This document shows, piece by piece, positions 14,803 through 21,633 of a DNA stretch of 29,023 nucleotides. How positions within the stretch are numbered: the stretch's first letter is position 1; every line of letters starts with the position of its first letter. The translations under genes and the position numbers were made by a program. The DNA comes from a virus, in the IMG/VR virus record IMGVR_UViG_3300027721_000055, positions 1 through 29,023 of that record, one strand, 5' to 3'. The notes under the pieces were generated by a model that had not been told where the DNA came from, did no database searches, and worked only from the letters and a program-made list of their open reading frames with translations.

Positions 14803-16140
14803 TTAGACTAAGAGTGTTTGTTCGTCAAGCGAAAATTCAAAACCGTGTAAGTCTCGTAAATTCTTGCACTTGCGATTGATCGCGTTCATCACGGACTCTT
14901 CAACGGTGTCGGCGGCTACAACAATTTGCTGGAGCGCGTCGGATTTTGAACCGTTGCGGTGAATCCGCCCGAGGACCTGGATATGTGACTTAGCGTTGAA
15001 GGTTGGGCTTATGAGGCTTACTCGGGGCCGGAGCCCGGTGACGTCGTGCAACGATAACCCTGTACCGCCCGCCTCGATGTTAGCGACCAAGACCTGGTCT
15101 TGGTCCGATTGAAAACGATCGACGGCTTCTTGGCGGGCCTCTGCCGTCTGGCCACCTTGAATCGTGCGACACCCTAGTGATTCGGACAACGCCTGCGCTG
15201 TGGCGCGGAAGTTCACAAAGAGAACCACGGCCAAACCTTGCTCCAAATAATCGGTGGCCAACGCTAAAAGTTCTGGTACTTTATCCAGTTCGGCTTCTTG
15301 CCGGGCCCGTAAAAGACGCACGATAAAAGGTTCTTCGTCCGGGCTTCCAGAAACAACTTCGTTCTCAATGTAATTGACCAGGTCATCTTCGGTCAAACCC
15401 TGATTTGAATAAGCGGTCCCTACGGACTTTTGGCACTTGACGGCGAGTACGTGGACCCGGTTATTTCGGAAAGAGTCCGGGAAGTCTTCCACGGTCAGCC
15501 TAAAACCGTTGAGGTTTTCTTTGTAAATTTTCGATCGAAGATCCTTTAATTTTTTGCGGTCTGCGAGGTACCAGCCGCCCCAAGTGTCTTGCTTGCACCC
15601 GACCGAGTACATCCAGCTCGTCCAGCTCCGAAGCTGTTCTTTGGAGTTGTTCAGAGAATGTAGCCCCAAAGCAAAGCCGATGGCCCTCATCTCGGTGGGG
15701 TCTTCGCAAGCGGTCGCGCTGAGCAAGTGGATCCCGAGCCCGTGTTGTTTTGCTGAGATCAAGAGCTGGGCGTTCTGAGTAAAAGCGCCCTTGCTTTTAT
15801 GGACCTCGTCAAAGATCAAGAGAGTGTTCGCGGGGATCGTCCAGCGCATAATCTTTTTACCGACTTTGTTTAGGTGCGGAGTGCGCCCGTTTCGAATCTG
15901 TTCGTAGTTTAAAACGAATAATGGTTCGATCCCGTGCTCGGCAAACTCCCGTTTCCAGTTTGTAACGACGGCCTTGGGGCAGATCACCGCAACGGGCCGG
16001 TCTACTTTTTGGGTCAGATGAACGGCCACAACGGTCTTGCCGGTGCCGACCACGCTCGAGTCCAAGGTAGCTTTGCCTAAATTCTGAGCTTCCAAGAAGA
16101 AGTCCAAAGCCTTTTGTTGTGCAGGAAAAAGAGTTTTCAT
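14803..16140 (-). CDS. SF2 (SNF2-like) DNA helicase / translocase
   Basis: The protein is 445 aa. Motif I is SVVGTGKT (29-36), motif II DEVH (111-114, in LLIFDEVHKSKG), motif III LLSATA (139-144), and motif VI LGRIHRNGSKS near residue 400. The C-terminal RecA-like domain includes VVLFVNFRATAQAL. This is the layout of phage SNF2-type ATPases that remodel replication or recombination intermediates using ATP. The ATG overlaps the stop of the upstream small gene (ATGA), so translation is likely coupled. No accessory DNA-binding domain is visible. Confidence 0.87.
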   Translation of the reverse strand: MKTLFPAQQKALDFFLEAQNLGKATLDSSVVGTGKTVVAVHLTQKVDRPVAVICPKAVVTNWKREFAEHGIEPLFVLNYEQIRNGRTPHLNKVGKKIMRWTIPANTLLIFDEVHKSKGAFTQNAQLLISAKQHGLGIHLLSATACEDPTEMRAIGFALGLHSLNNSKEQLRSWTSWMYSVGCKQDTWGGWYLADRKKLKDLRSKIYKENLNGFRLTVEDFPDSFRNNRVHVLAVKCQKSVGTAYSNQGLTEDDLVNYIENEVVSGSPDEEPFIVRLLRARQEAELDKVPELLALATDYLEQGLAVVLFVNFRATAQALSESLGCRTIQGGQTAEARQEAVDRFQSDQDQVLVANIEAGGTGLSLHDVTGLRPRVSLISPTFNAKSHIQVLGRIHRNGSKSDALQQIVVAADTVEESVMNAINRKCKNLRDLHGFEFSLDEQTLLV

Positions 16141-16379
16141 TTGGTGTAAATAATCCAGCCGTAGTATTCGTAGCCGCTAGGGTCCACAGCGTACGGTTCG
16201 CACGCCACGTCCGTAATCACGTCGTCGGGTAGTTGGTAGAAGTAGCTCGAGAGCTTTGTTCCGACAATAAACTCGGGCCAGACCGGCTGGTCCACGTCAA
16301 GCTTTACGAGCCACTTTCCGGGCGCGAGGAGTTTTAACTCTACGAGCAGGTTTTCTAGGTTCCAGTACGATATTTTCAT
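16137..16379 (-). CDS. Small protein overlapping the 3' end of the resolvase gene, function unknown
   Basis: The protein is 80 aa from the ATG at 16379 (an ATG at 16394 would add 5). Its first 83 bp are shared with the resolvase gene in another frame. The stop overlaps the helicase start as ATGA. The sequence is aromatic-rich and ends PSGYEYYGWIIYTK; no family is recognised. It may be a small beta-structured partner of the helicase or resolvase. The overlap and the coupled stop favour a real gene over a chance frame. Confidence 0.6.
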   Translation of the reverse strand: MKISYWNLENLLVELKLLAPGKWLVKLDVDQPVWPEFIVGTKLSSYFYQLPDDVITDVACEPYAVDPSGYEYYGWIIYTK

Positions 16380-16851
16380 TTGCGTAAACGGCAATCAAAG
16401 CCGCGTCAATTATTCCATCGTGGGGCGTTTTTGAGCGCCCCACACACCAGCGTTGTTTCGGCCAACGCTGCGTTGCTTTAGCCAAAGCGATCGACTTTGT
16501 CAACCCCTTTATCTTACGAACGCCCAAAATAGCGTCTTGCCAGTCCTTTACCTGGACCCTGATACAAGGTACTTGAAGCACGGTACATGCTCCAACAATC
16601 TTGCCGAAGCTCAAAGCCATGCTCCGCATCGATGCGAGGGTGGGCGCAAAGTGCAGGGGCTCCTCGATAGCAACGGTGGGTTCTGGAAATTGTTGGACCC
16701 ACTTTAGAACTGCGTCCACATCGATTTCGTTCTTAAAACCGTAGGGCTTGCAGGGCATCGGAGCCAGAGCGATGATCTCGAGCGTTGCACGATTCAGGAC
16801 ACAAAGACCGCCGCTCAGGCCGTTGTCGATTCCGATGATGGTTTGCATCAT
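16297..16851 (-). CDS. RuvC-like Holliday junction resolvase
   Basis: The protein is up to 184 aa. The RNase H-fold catalytic acids are visible: D9 (IIGIDNG), E63/E64 (VAIEEP), and H144-D145 with D149 (PHDGIIDAAL). It would cut four-way or branched DNA before packaging. Two adjacent ATG codons (16851 and 16848) follow the promoter at 16854-16882; the second lies about where the transcript should begin. The C-terminal ~28 residues are very basic (KPARRVKTPRARKVARKA) and overlap the next gene in another frame, so the basic tail may be constrained by that overlap. Confidence 0.87.
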   Translation of the reverse strand: MMQTIIGIDNGLSGGLCVLNRATLEIIALAPMPCKPYGFKNEIDVDAVLKWVQQFPEPTVAIEEPLHFAPTLASMRSMALSFGKIVGACTVLQVPCIRVQVKDWQDAILGVRKIKGLTKSIALAKATQRWPKQRWCVGRSKTPHDGIIDAALIAVYANENIVLEPRKPARRVKTPRARKVARKA

Positions 16852-16853
16852 CG

Positions 16854-16882
16854 GTTATACATCGACAACGGCCCAAAGTCAA
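16854..16882 (-). promoter_or_regulatory. Strong sigma70-like promoter for the replication operon, near-leaderless
   Basis: On the minus strand TTGACT (16882-16877), 17 bp, TATAAC (16859-16854), then CG and ATGATG. Both boxes match consensus at 5 of 6 positions. The start of transcription should fall on or next to the second ATG (16848), so the resolvase mRNA would have no leader. Confidence 0.65.
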
Positions 16883-16888
16883 GACTCA

Positions 16889-17317
16889 TCAGTACTGGTC
16901 TTCGACCTGCTTCTTCAGTTCCTCGAGCCCTTCCCAGACCTTGTCGAGTCGGTCAACAGCGTCGTTGATGTGGCCCTCAAGCATCTCATCGTATTCCAAA
17001 TACATGTCGCGCCAGCGTTTTGCTTCTTGCTGCCAAAGTTCACGCTGTTTTATCTCGGTGTCTAGCTTAGAGATCAAAGCCGCTTCCCGCGATCCACCCG
17101 CTCCAAGCAGTCTGGCCTGCTCCATTATTTCGTTGCGGGCATCAACAAGCTCGCTACGCACCTTATCCAGTTGTTCTGTCTGGAGCGCGTAAAGATCTCG
17201 GCGAAACTCCAAGTCGGATTCTGCTCCGGCAAGCCGTTTGATTAACTGATCGTTGTGTGCCAGCGCGTAGTCTAGCGGTGTCATGTCGTTGTGGTCGTGG
17301 TCGTGTGGTGTGTTCAT
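16889..17317 (-). CDS. Coiled-coil protein, function unknown
   Basis: The protein is 142 aa. A His/Asp-rich N-terminus (NTPHDHDHND) is followed by a long coiled coil from about residue 25 to the end (LEFRRDLYALQTEQLDKVR, EIMEQARLL, WQQEAKRWRDMYLEYDEMLEGH). No enzymatic motif is seen. The ATG overlaps the previous stop as ATGA. It ends 7 bp before the resolvase promoter. It is one of several small accessory genes whose individual roles cannot be told from sequence. Confidence 0.65.
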   Translation of the reverse strand: MNTPHDHDHNDMTPLDYALAHNDQLIKRLAGAESDLEFRRDLYALQTEQLDKVRSELVDARNEIMEQARLLGAGGSREAALISKLDTEIKQRELWQQEAKRWRDMYLEYDEMLEGHINDAVDRLDKVWEGLEELKKQVEDQY

Positions 17318-17538
17318 GGTGTGGTAAGATCAGGGAGTGGTAGCCAGCCTTTAAGCGCGTCTTCCGGTTCGTTCTCGGTCTCGTAATAGATGTCGGGCAC
17401 GCCTTCGTAGAGGCCGAATTGCATGTTGGCGTAGGTCCACTGGCTGGTGGCTTCGTTCCAGCGGGTCATGCAAAGCCACGGCCAGCCGAAGTTGCCGAGG
17501 AAGGTGGTGTCTTTGGGCGCGGTATTGGGCGTGTTCAT
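17314..17538 (-). CDS. Small protein ending in a WLPLPD motif, function unknown
   Basis: The protein is 74 aa from the ATG at 17538, chosen because it overlaps the upstream stop as ATGA; an in-frame ATG at 17592 would lie inside the upstream gene. It contains FGWPWLCMTRWNEATSQW and ends ALKGWLPLPDLTTP. The final motif recalls DUF551-type phage proteins, which often end in HWMPLPEPP, but the rest is too different for a firm call. It overlaps the next gene by ATGA. Confidence 0.6.
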   Translation of the reverse strand: MNTPNTAPKDTTFLGNFGWPWLCMTRWNEATSQWTYANMQFGLYEGVPDIYYETENEPEDALKGWLPLPDLTTP

Positions 17539-18104
17539 AGTTCGTTCGGGTTGGTTGTTTTTAATATACGGTTTAAATCGCATCTCAAGCATCCGCCTTG
17601 TGGTAAAGGATTACTGCAATCGCACTCGGAAATATCCCGCCAGTATTTCAATGGCTCGACGGATTTGATAAGCCTGTCCCGTTGCATCTCAGCATCAATC
17701 ATGCGTTCTTGCGTTTCGCCTAATCTGAGTGTTACAGCATCCCGCTGCTCTCGCACCTTGGACAATTCGCTAGGCAAATGATCCCGTAAAAACTTGTCGG
17801 CTTCGTCCTCAGGGTTGACCTCGTTATCTCGGATTTCCCGCAAAACCTCCCGCGCCTCGTCACGCTCGCGTTGCAATGTCTTAGCATGATCCCAGATGGT
17901 TCCGTTAGGGTCGCGGAGTTCGCAGCCAAGGTCTTTGTTTTGCTGGATGTATTTTGCCTTCCATTCGTCCCGCTCGCGCTTACGTTGGGTAAGTTCTCTT
18001 TCAAGCTGGCGAGCAAATCTTGCTGCCACATATTCAATCCTCGTGCCAGTCGCATCATTATAATACCTGACGGATTGGTCATCGGTTCTTGGTGTGTCGT
18101 TCAT
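17535..18104 (-). CDS. Coiled-coil phage protein (MNDTPRTD type), function unknown
   Basis: The protein is 189 aa from the ATG at 18104. That start gives MNDTPRTDD, a common opening of small phage coiled-coil proteins, and follows an A-rich stretch. An ATG at 18164 overlaps the upstream stop as ATGA and would add 20 residues, so it is a serious alternative. The body is a long coiled coil (VAARFARQLERELTQRKRER, LQRERDEAREVLREIR, LGETQERMIDAEMQRDRL). A C-terminal cysteine cluster (CDCSNPLPQGGCLRC) may bind zinc. Function unknown. Confidence 0.65.
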   Translation of the reverse strand: MNDTPRTDDQSVRYYNDATGTRIEYVAARFARQLERELTQRKRERDEWKAKYIQQNKDLGCELRDPNGTIWDHAKTLQRERDEAREVLREIRDNEVNPEDEADKFLRDHLPSELSKVREQRDAVTLRLGETQERMIDAEMQRDRLIKSVEPLKYWRDISECDCSNPLPQGGCLRCDLNRILKTTNPNEL

Positions 18105-18160
18105 AGTTTTTGGTTTTGGTTCATTTTCGGGGTTAGGCCACCCGAGGCCGTCGAGTCCAC

Positions 18161-18517
18161 TCATGGTTTCCATAGGTTCAGTGTTTTCAAAAAGGCTTCG
18201 GCGCGTTGAGCGGCTGTCGCGTGGATGGCAATATGCTCGTTTTCGTGGGCACTCCATCCAATAACTTGGGCAACCAGCACATCGTGGTATCTTTTGAATT
18301 GTGTGGCTAGCAGTTGCTTCTCTGCGTCGTGCATCGCATTGAGGTCGTTGAGGTAGTCGGGTAACAACTTGATTATTTTAGGGTGTCGAATGTCATTCAT
18401 GCGGTATCCAGTTCCGCTTGTTTTATTTGGTGAATACACAAATGTATTTGCACCGTCTGATTCAATCCTCCACCCACACGCTTCCGCGATGGCGATTCTT
18501 TGTTGTTCAGGATTCAT
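18161..18517 (-). CDS. Small phage protein (MNPEQQRIAIAEACGW type), function unknown
   Basis: The protein is 118 aa from the ATG at 18517, which overlaps the previous stop (TGAATG-like ATGA arrangement); a start at 18532 would lie inside that gene. The N-terminus MNPEQQRIAIAEACGW is a frequent opening of small phage proteins of unknown role. The middle (NDIRHPKIIKLLPDYLNDLNAM) and C-terminal (HIAIHATAAQRAEAFLKTLNLW) parts look helical, and the last resembles a segment found in phage proteins that follow this opening. No catalytic residues are identifiable. Confidence 0.7.
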   Translation of the reverse strand: MNPEQQRIAIAEACGWRIESDGANTFVYSPNKTSGTGYRMNDIRHPKIIKLLPDYLNDLNAMHDAEKQLLATQFKRYHDVLVAQVIGWSAHENEHIAIHATAAQRAEAFLKTLNLWKP

Positions 18518-18882
18518 TGGCAGCTTTCGCATTCGGGGTCATCGAGCCTGCAAGCCTCGCCTAATGGCTCGTCCAAATCGTCGTCAATAGACTCAAGGTG
18601 CATGGTCAAACCACCGTCCATCCGGCTCTCTAGCTTCTTGATTTTCAAGTTGGGCAGGTCGGCATGATACTCACGGGCAAGGGAGCCGTGGGCGATTAGG
18701 GGTCCACCGGACGGGTCGATAAAACTCAGACCTTCTACGCCCTTCACGTCCTCTGCGAATCCTCCGAACCGACAATGGCTGTCAACTAATGCCAGACGGT
18801 AAACTCCGTCCGAGACTTTGATGGCGGTTACTGTGTGTGTGCCGTAGTGGCCCTTGATTTCAATGGATTCTGGTGTTTTCAT
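18514..18882 (-). CDS. Unknown small protein with Cys-rich C-terminus
   Basis: The protein is 122 aa, starts with ATG, and its stop overlaps the next start. The first half looks beta-rich (HYGTHTVTAIKVSDGVYRLALVD), the middle has FIDPSGGPLI, and the end is acidic with a CRLDDPECESC cluster of three cysteines, perhaps a metal site. No family is recognised and there is no membrane segment. It belongs to the accessory cluster between the nucleotide and coiled-coil genes. Confidence 0.6.
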   Translation of the reverse strand: MKTPESIEIKGHYGTHTVTAIKVSDGVYRLALVDSHCRFGGFAEDVKGVEGLSFIDPSGGPLIAHGSLAREYHADLPNLKIKKLESRMDGGLTMHLESIDDDLDEPLGEACRLDDPECESCQ

Positions 18883-18913
18883 TACTTGGTAAAGTTAGGT
18901 GTTTTCAGTGGAA

Positions 18914-19609
18914 TCAATAGGGTTCACCCCATTGGAGGTCGCAGTTTTCGCAGATGACTCCTAGAGTGTAGTGATTGATTTTATATCGACCGCACTCGCA
19001 CTCCGTGTCGGCCCGTTTGGGGTGCTCTTCGACGATCGGTCGCCGGTACAATAATTTTGAGGCGGTAATAGGCATTCCGACGTATGCCGACTTAACCCAT
19101 TCGCATTCGTAGGTATCGTAATACTCGTCGCCTTCTTCAATGGTTGCGTCTCCATCCAACGCAACGTAACCGTTGTTATCTTCGTAGAAATAATCAAGAA
19201 CATCGTTGACGAGATCATCTAGCTCAGATTCCGGTTTGTATGGGGAGCCGCCGTTCGCCGACATGAACTGAATGTCGGCGTTTGGCAACACGTTGCGGTC
19301 ATCCTGCAATGTGTCGCAGTAGTCCGCATCGAGCAGGATGTTGCAGCTACAGGCGATGTGTGCCAGATGCGAGATGCCGGATTCAGGGTCCAGATTTTCG
19401 CCATCACGAAATGCGTTGATGTGTCGCATCATCGCATTGATGTAGGTGCTAGCGCATACTCCGGTATCGCGCCAGTTGAAGGGGCCATACTTTTCTGCGC
19501 CGTGTTTATGGGCCAACGCGGTCTGCTCCATCGCGAACGGAGGGATCAAGCCGAGTGGTGTTTTGAGTGCGCCTGCTGCGCCTTTGGGGTCGTTGTATTG
19601 TGTGTTCAT
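18914..19609 (-). CDS. dATP/dGTP diphosphohydrolase-like protein with C-terminal zinc ribbon
   Basis: The protein is 231 aa. Residues ~20-95 match the domain found at the N-terminus of phage dATP/dGTP diphosphohydrolases (formerly DUF5664; MazG-like all-helical fold): LIPPFAMEQTALAHKHGAEKYG, NWRD, AMMRHINAFRDGENLD, SGISHLAHIACSCNILLDA. These enzymes convert purine dNTPs to dNMP and help shape the nucleotide pool. A long acidic stretch follows (ELDDLVNDVLDYFYEDN, EEGDEYYDTYECEW), then CECGRYKIN...CENCDLQW, a zinc-ribbon pattern of two Cys pairs. Catalysis is inferred from family similarity and the substrate is not certain. Confidence 0.65.
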   Translation of the reverse strand: MNTQYNDPKGAAGALKTPLGLIPPFAMEQTALAHKHGAEKYGPFNWRDTGVCASTYINAMMRHINAFRDGENLDPESGISHLAHIACSCNILLDADYCDTLQDDRNVLPNADIQFMSANGGSPYKPESELDDLVNDVLDYFYEDNNGYVALDGDATIEEGDEYYDTYECEWVKSAYVGMPITASKLLYRRPIVEEHPKRADTECECGRYKINHYTLGVICENCDLQWGEPY

Positions 19610-19613
19610 AAGA

Positions 19614-19645
19614 GAGTTGCGAGTTTAATTTCGAGTTGCGAGTTT
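19614..19645. repeat. Two 13-bp direct repeats at the end of the RNA ligase gene
   Basis: GAGTTGCGAGTTT occurs at 19614-19626 and 19633-19645, a 19-bp period. The ligase stop lies between and within them, so the last residues (KLATRN) are encoded by the repeat. It may reflect slippage that moved the stop, or a binding site. Confidence 0.7.
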
Positions 19646-20287
19646 GCCTTTCGGTTGGTCGTCGTTGTCCAGAGTCATCTTGAATCCAACGCCAGCGGCT
19701 TTGTGATACACGATGATTCCTTCAGGGTTCATGAATCCGGCTGCGGCTTTGCTACCGGATGAACCAAGAACAGTTAAGGTAGAATTCACAAACGCTGTGT
19801 CAAAGATACCTTCATAAAGGATCGGCACTACTTTGCAGCAAGCAGGTGCGTGTTCGGTAAATTTCTGTGGGGCTGTGGGGTTTGAGTTCGGGATGGCGTA
19901 TGTTGGCTGGTCATGCTCAACCCAACGTCCAGCATTGAAGAGCGAGAAGAAACGCTCGCCGTTCTTGAAGCCGTAGTTGCGCTGGATGCCACTGCCCCAC
20001 CACTCACCGAAGTGATGCCCTTCGCCGAGATTGAAAAGTTCTGACGTGTGGTCGTAGGCCCATTTGGCAAAACCAAAGTTGTCGTCTGCTAAAGTGAGCC
20101 AGCGGTTGCGTGATCCGACCCACATCCCAAAAGCAACATTTTCTGTGTATTGTATACCGAAACAGTTTGAGTCTTCAGAAGTATATGGGCCGATGTAGAT
20201 GCTGGCGTTTGTGCCATCAATCTTTTCGGTGATTAGGCACTCGCGGCGAAGGCGAGCCATCTTTGGGAATGGTTTAAATTTGTTCAT
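19625..20287 (-). CDS. RNA ligase (Rnl2-like nucleotidyltransferase family)
   Basis: The protein is 220 aa. The covalent nucleotidyltransferase motifs are present in order: motif I LITEKIDGTN with K22 as the adenylated lysine, motif Ia VGSRNRW, motif III HHFGEWWG (E95), motif IV PEGIIVYH (E189) and motif V VGFKMT (K203). Such ligases join RNA ends using ATP; phage examples repair tRNAs cut by host defence nucleases. No polynucleotide kinase-phosphatase partner is in this window. The ATG overlaps the stop of the 35-aa membrane protein gene (ATGA). Absence of a C-terminal OB fold and the short length favour an RNA rather than a DNA ligase. Confidence 0.8.
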   Translation of the reverse strand: MNKFKPFPKMARLRRECLITEKIDGTNASIYIGPYTSEDSNCFGIQYTENVAFGMWVGSRNRWLTLADDNFGFAKWAYDHTSELFNLGEGHHFGEWWGSGIQRNYGFKNGERFFSLFNAGRWVEHDQPTYAIPNSNPTAPQKFTEHAPACCKVVPILYEGIFDTAFVNSTLTVLGSSGSKAAAGFMNPEGIIVYHKAAGVGFKMTLDNDDQPKGKLATRN

Positions 20288-20391
20288 GGTTTAGGGTAGT
20301 TGTCGTTGTTCCAACTGATGATCGAGTGCCACAAAGCGGCGACCACCAATGCCACGAAGATCCAGATTAGTATGAAGATTACGGCGTTCAT
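20284..20391 (-). CDS. 35-aa single-pass membrane protein
   Basis: A short frame upstream of the RNA ligase: a hydrophobic segment from about residue 3 to 22 (VIFILIWIFVALVVAALW) followed by a polar tail (SIISWNNDNYPKP). Its TGA overlaps the ligase ATG (ATGA), the same arrangement used by proven neighbours, which supports translation. It fills the otherwise empty region between 20288 and 20391. It could be a small holin-like or membrane-modulating peptide, or a leader controlling ligase translation; no holin context exists here. Confidence 0.6.
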   Translation of the reverse strand: MNAVIFILIWIFVALVVAALWHSIISWNNDNYPKP

Positions 20392-20504
20392 TGCGGGTTT
20401 GGTTTGTTTTTATCTAGAGAGGGGGTCAGCGTGTGGGGTTGTTTACCCACGTTTCCCAGTTTATCGGTCGGGGTGACTTCGATCAAGTCGAACGCTGTTT
20501 GTGT
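20392..20504. other. Short non-coding gap, no clear signal
   Basis: About 110 bp between the stop of the 20505 gene and the 35-aa gene. I see a small inverted repeat (GACTT-CGATC-AAGTC) near 20479 but no convincing promoter or terminator on either strand. Confidence 0.4.
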
Positions 20505-20717
20505 TTACGGCTTGCCGCGATAGTAGGGGTGAGCTTTGATCTGCGAGTGCAGATACTCAACTAGCGCAGAGTCGCGGTCGTTTACAGCTTTATCAAAATC
20601 CGCCAGCAACGCATCGAGCGGCTCCGGCTTCTTGATCGAATCGTACGCTGCACGAAATGCTTCGCCTTTTACAGCGCGTGGCAAATCTCCTTTTCCTGCT
20701 CCGGTTCCGAAACTCAT
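20505..20717 (-). CDS. Small phage protein with GKGDLPR motif, function unknown
   Basis: The protein is 70 aa from the ATG at 20717 (a start at 20753 would add 12). The opening MSFGTGAGKGDLPRAVKGEAFRA... resembles small phage proteins beginning G.GKGD.PRPV, common in tailed phages and of unknown role. The C-terminal half is helical (LDALLADFDKAVNDRDSALVEYLHSQI). It ends the terminase small subunit side of the leftward operon. No catalytic residues are evident. Confidence 0.65.
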   Translation of the reverse strand: MSFGTGAGKGDLPRAVKGEAFRAAYDSIKKPEPLDALLADFDKAVNDRDSALVEYLHSQIKAHPYYRGKP

Positions 20718-20769
20718 GTACGAACACTTACCGGAACTGTCTTCGGAACGCAAGAAAAAACTTCAAATA

Positions 20770-21360
20770 TTATTCAGAGTACTCAGCGTCAACGGTTACC
20801 GTTCCCGTTTTGGGAGATCCTTTCGTCAGAACATTTAGGTTAATCGCCAGAGCCCCGCCGCCGGAACCCTTGGTATTCAAGCCCAAGTTTTGGCGGATCA
20901 TGTCGTTCAAGGTCGCGAGGTCGCGGATAGTTTTGACTGCTGGCGGCATCGCCGCAACGCCCTTGAGCATGTTCAAACCTAGCGCGACAATGATGGATTG
21001 GTACTTGTCGGCCGTGTCTCCTGGCCGGGACATCGCTTCCTCGATCGCGCCCATGACCTGCTCGGCATTCAAAAGCCTTTGTACTGGGCTCGGATCTAAA
21101 TCCTCGTTCGACGCGTCCGGGGCCACAAAAACAACCGGAGGATTCAGAATTTCTTCTGGGGTCTCCGGCGCTGGGGCGCTCGCCAAGGCCCCGCCGTGAA
21201 CGGTTCCAGTTTGACGGCACCAACGGCGAACGGTGCTGGAATCAACGCCGATCGAGCGGGCGATATCGGGAATGGCGTGGCCTTGAGCGTAGAGGTCAAC
21301 CGCGCGCTTTCGGACGATCGGTGGTTGGATGCGTCCAGTCTTTGATTTATCAGAAGTCAT
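20770..21360 (-). CDS. Probable terminase small subunit (HTH DNA-binding protein)
   Basis: The protein is 196 aa. Residues ~15-48 form a helix-turn-helix (VRKRAVDLYAQGHAIPDIARSIGV then SSTVRRWCRQTG) like those of terminase small subunits and resolvase-type DNA-binding domains. A Pro/Ala linker is followed by a helical part (LLNAEQVMGAIEEAMSRPGDT...LATLNDMIRQNLGL), as expected for an oligomerising core. The location close to the large subunit supports the call, but the two genes are on opposite strands and diverge, which is unusual. The ATG overlaps the stop of the upstream gene (ATGA). A general HTH regulator is the main alternative. Confidence 0.55.
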   Translation of the reverse strand: MTSDKSKTGRIQPPIVRKRAVDLYAQGHAIPDIARSIGVDSSTVRRWCRQTGTVHGGALASAPAPETPEEILNPPVVFVAPDASNEDLDPSPVQRLLNAEQVMGAIEEAMSRPGDTADKYQSIIVALGLNMLKGVAAMPPAVKTIRDLATLNDMIRQNLGLNTKGSGGGALAINLNVLTKGSPKTGTVTVDAEYSE

Positions 21361-21608
21361 TCGTTTTCAGGCAAGGGGTCGTATCCTTCGAACACATAAG
21401 CGTAAGCGTAGTCGTCTAAGAAGTCTGGTAGCTCAGTCCTTTCGACCAACCGGTCAAAAAGTTTCTCAAGCTTTGCCTGAGAACGGCCTTTAAATTCGAG
21501 CGCAAATTCTCGCAACTCATCGTACTCGGAACGATAAGCAATAAGGTGTTCGATAAATCTGGTTTCCACAACAAGAGTATTAAAAGCAAAATCGACTTGC
21601 CTTTGCAA
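21357..21608 (-). CDS. Unknown small protein upstream of the terminase small subunit
   Basis: The frame runs from a TTG (21606-21608) and gives 83 aa; a GTG at 21569 would give 70 aa and sits 9 nt after a TTTAAT box, so the true start is uncertain. No ATG is available. The protein is mostly helical and charged (LIAYRSEYDELREFALEFKG, AKLEKLFDRLVERTELPDFLDDY). Its stop overlaps the next start as ATGA. It is the first gene of the leftward cluster, with only 11 bp to the divergent terminase large subunit frame. Function unknown. Confidence 0.5.
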   Translation of the reverse strand: MQRQVDFAFNTLVVETRFIEHLIAYRSEYDELREFALEFKGRSQAKLEKLFDRLVERTELPDFLDDYAYAYVFEGYDPLPENE

Positions 21609-21633
21609 GCAAAAAATGTTTGGCTAGGCAAGT
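21595..21633. promoter_or_regulatory. Inverted repeat between divergent genes, possible operator
   Basis: ACTTGCC (21595-21601) and GGCAAGT (21627-21633) are perfect 7-bp inverted arms around the junction of the leftward and rightward genes. The space between also holds TTTGC-AA-GCAAA. Both starts overlap it, so a bound protein could control both directions. Confidence 0.35.
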
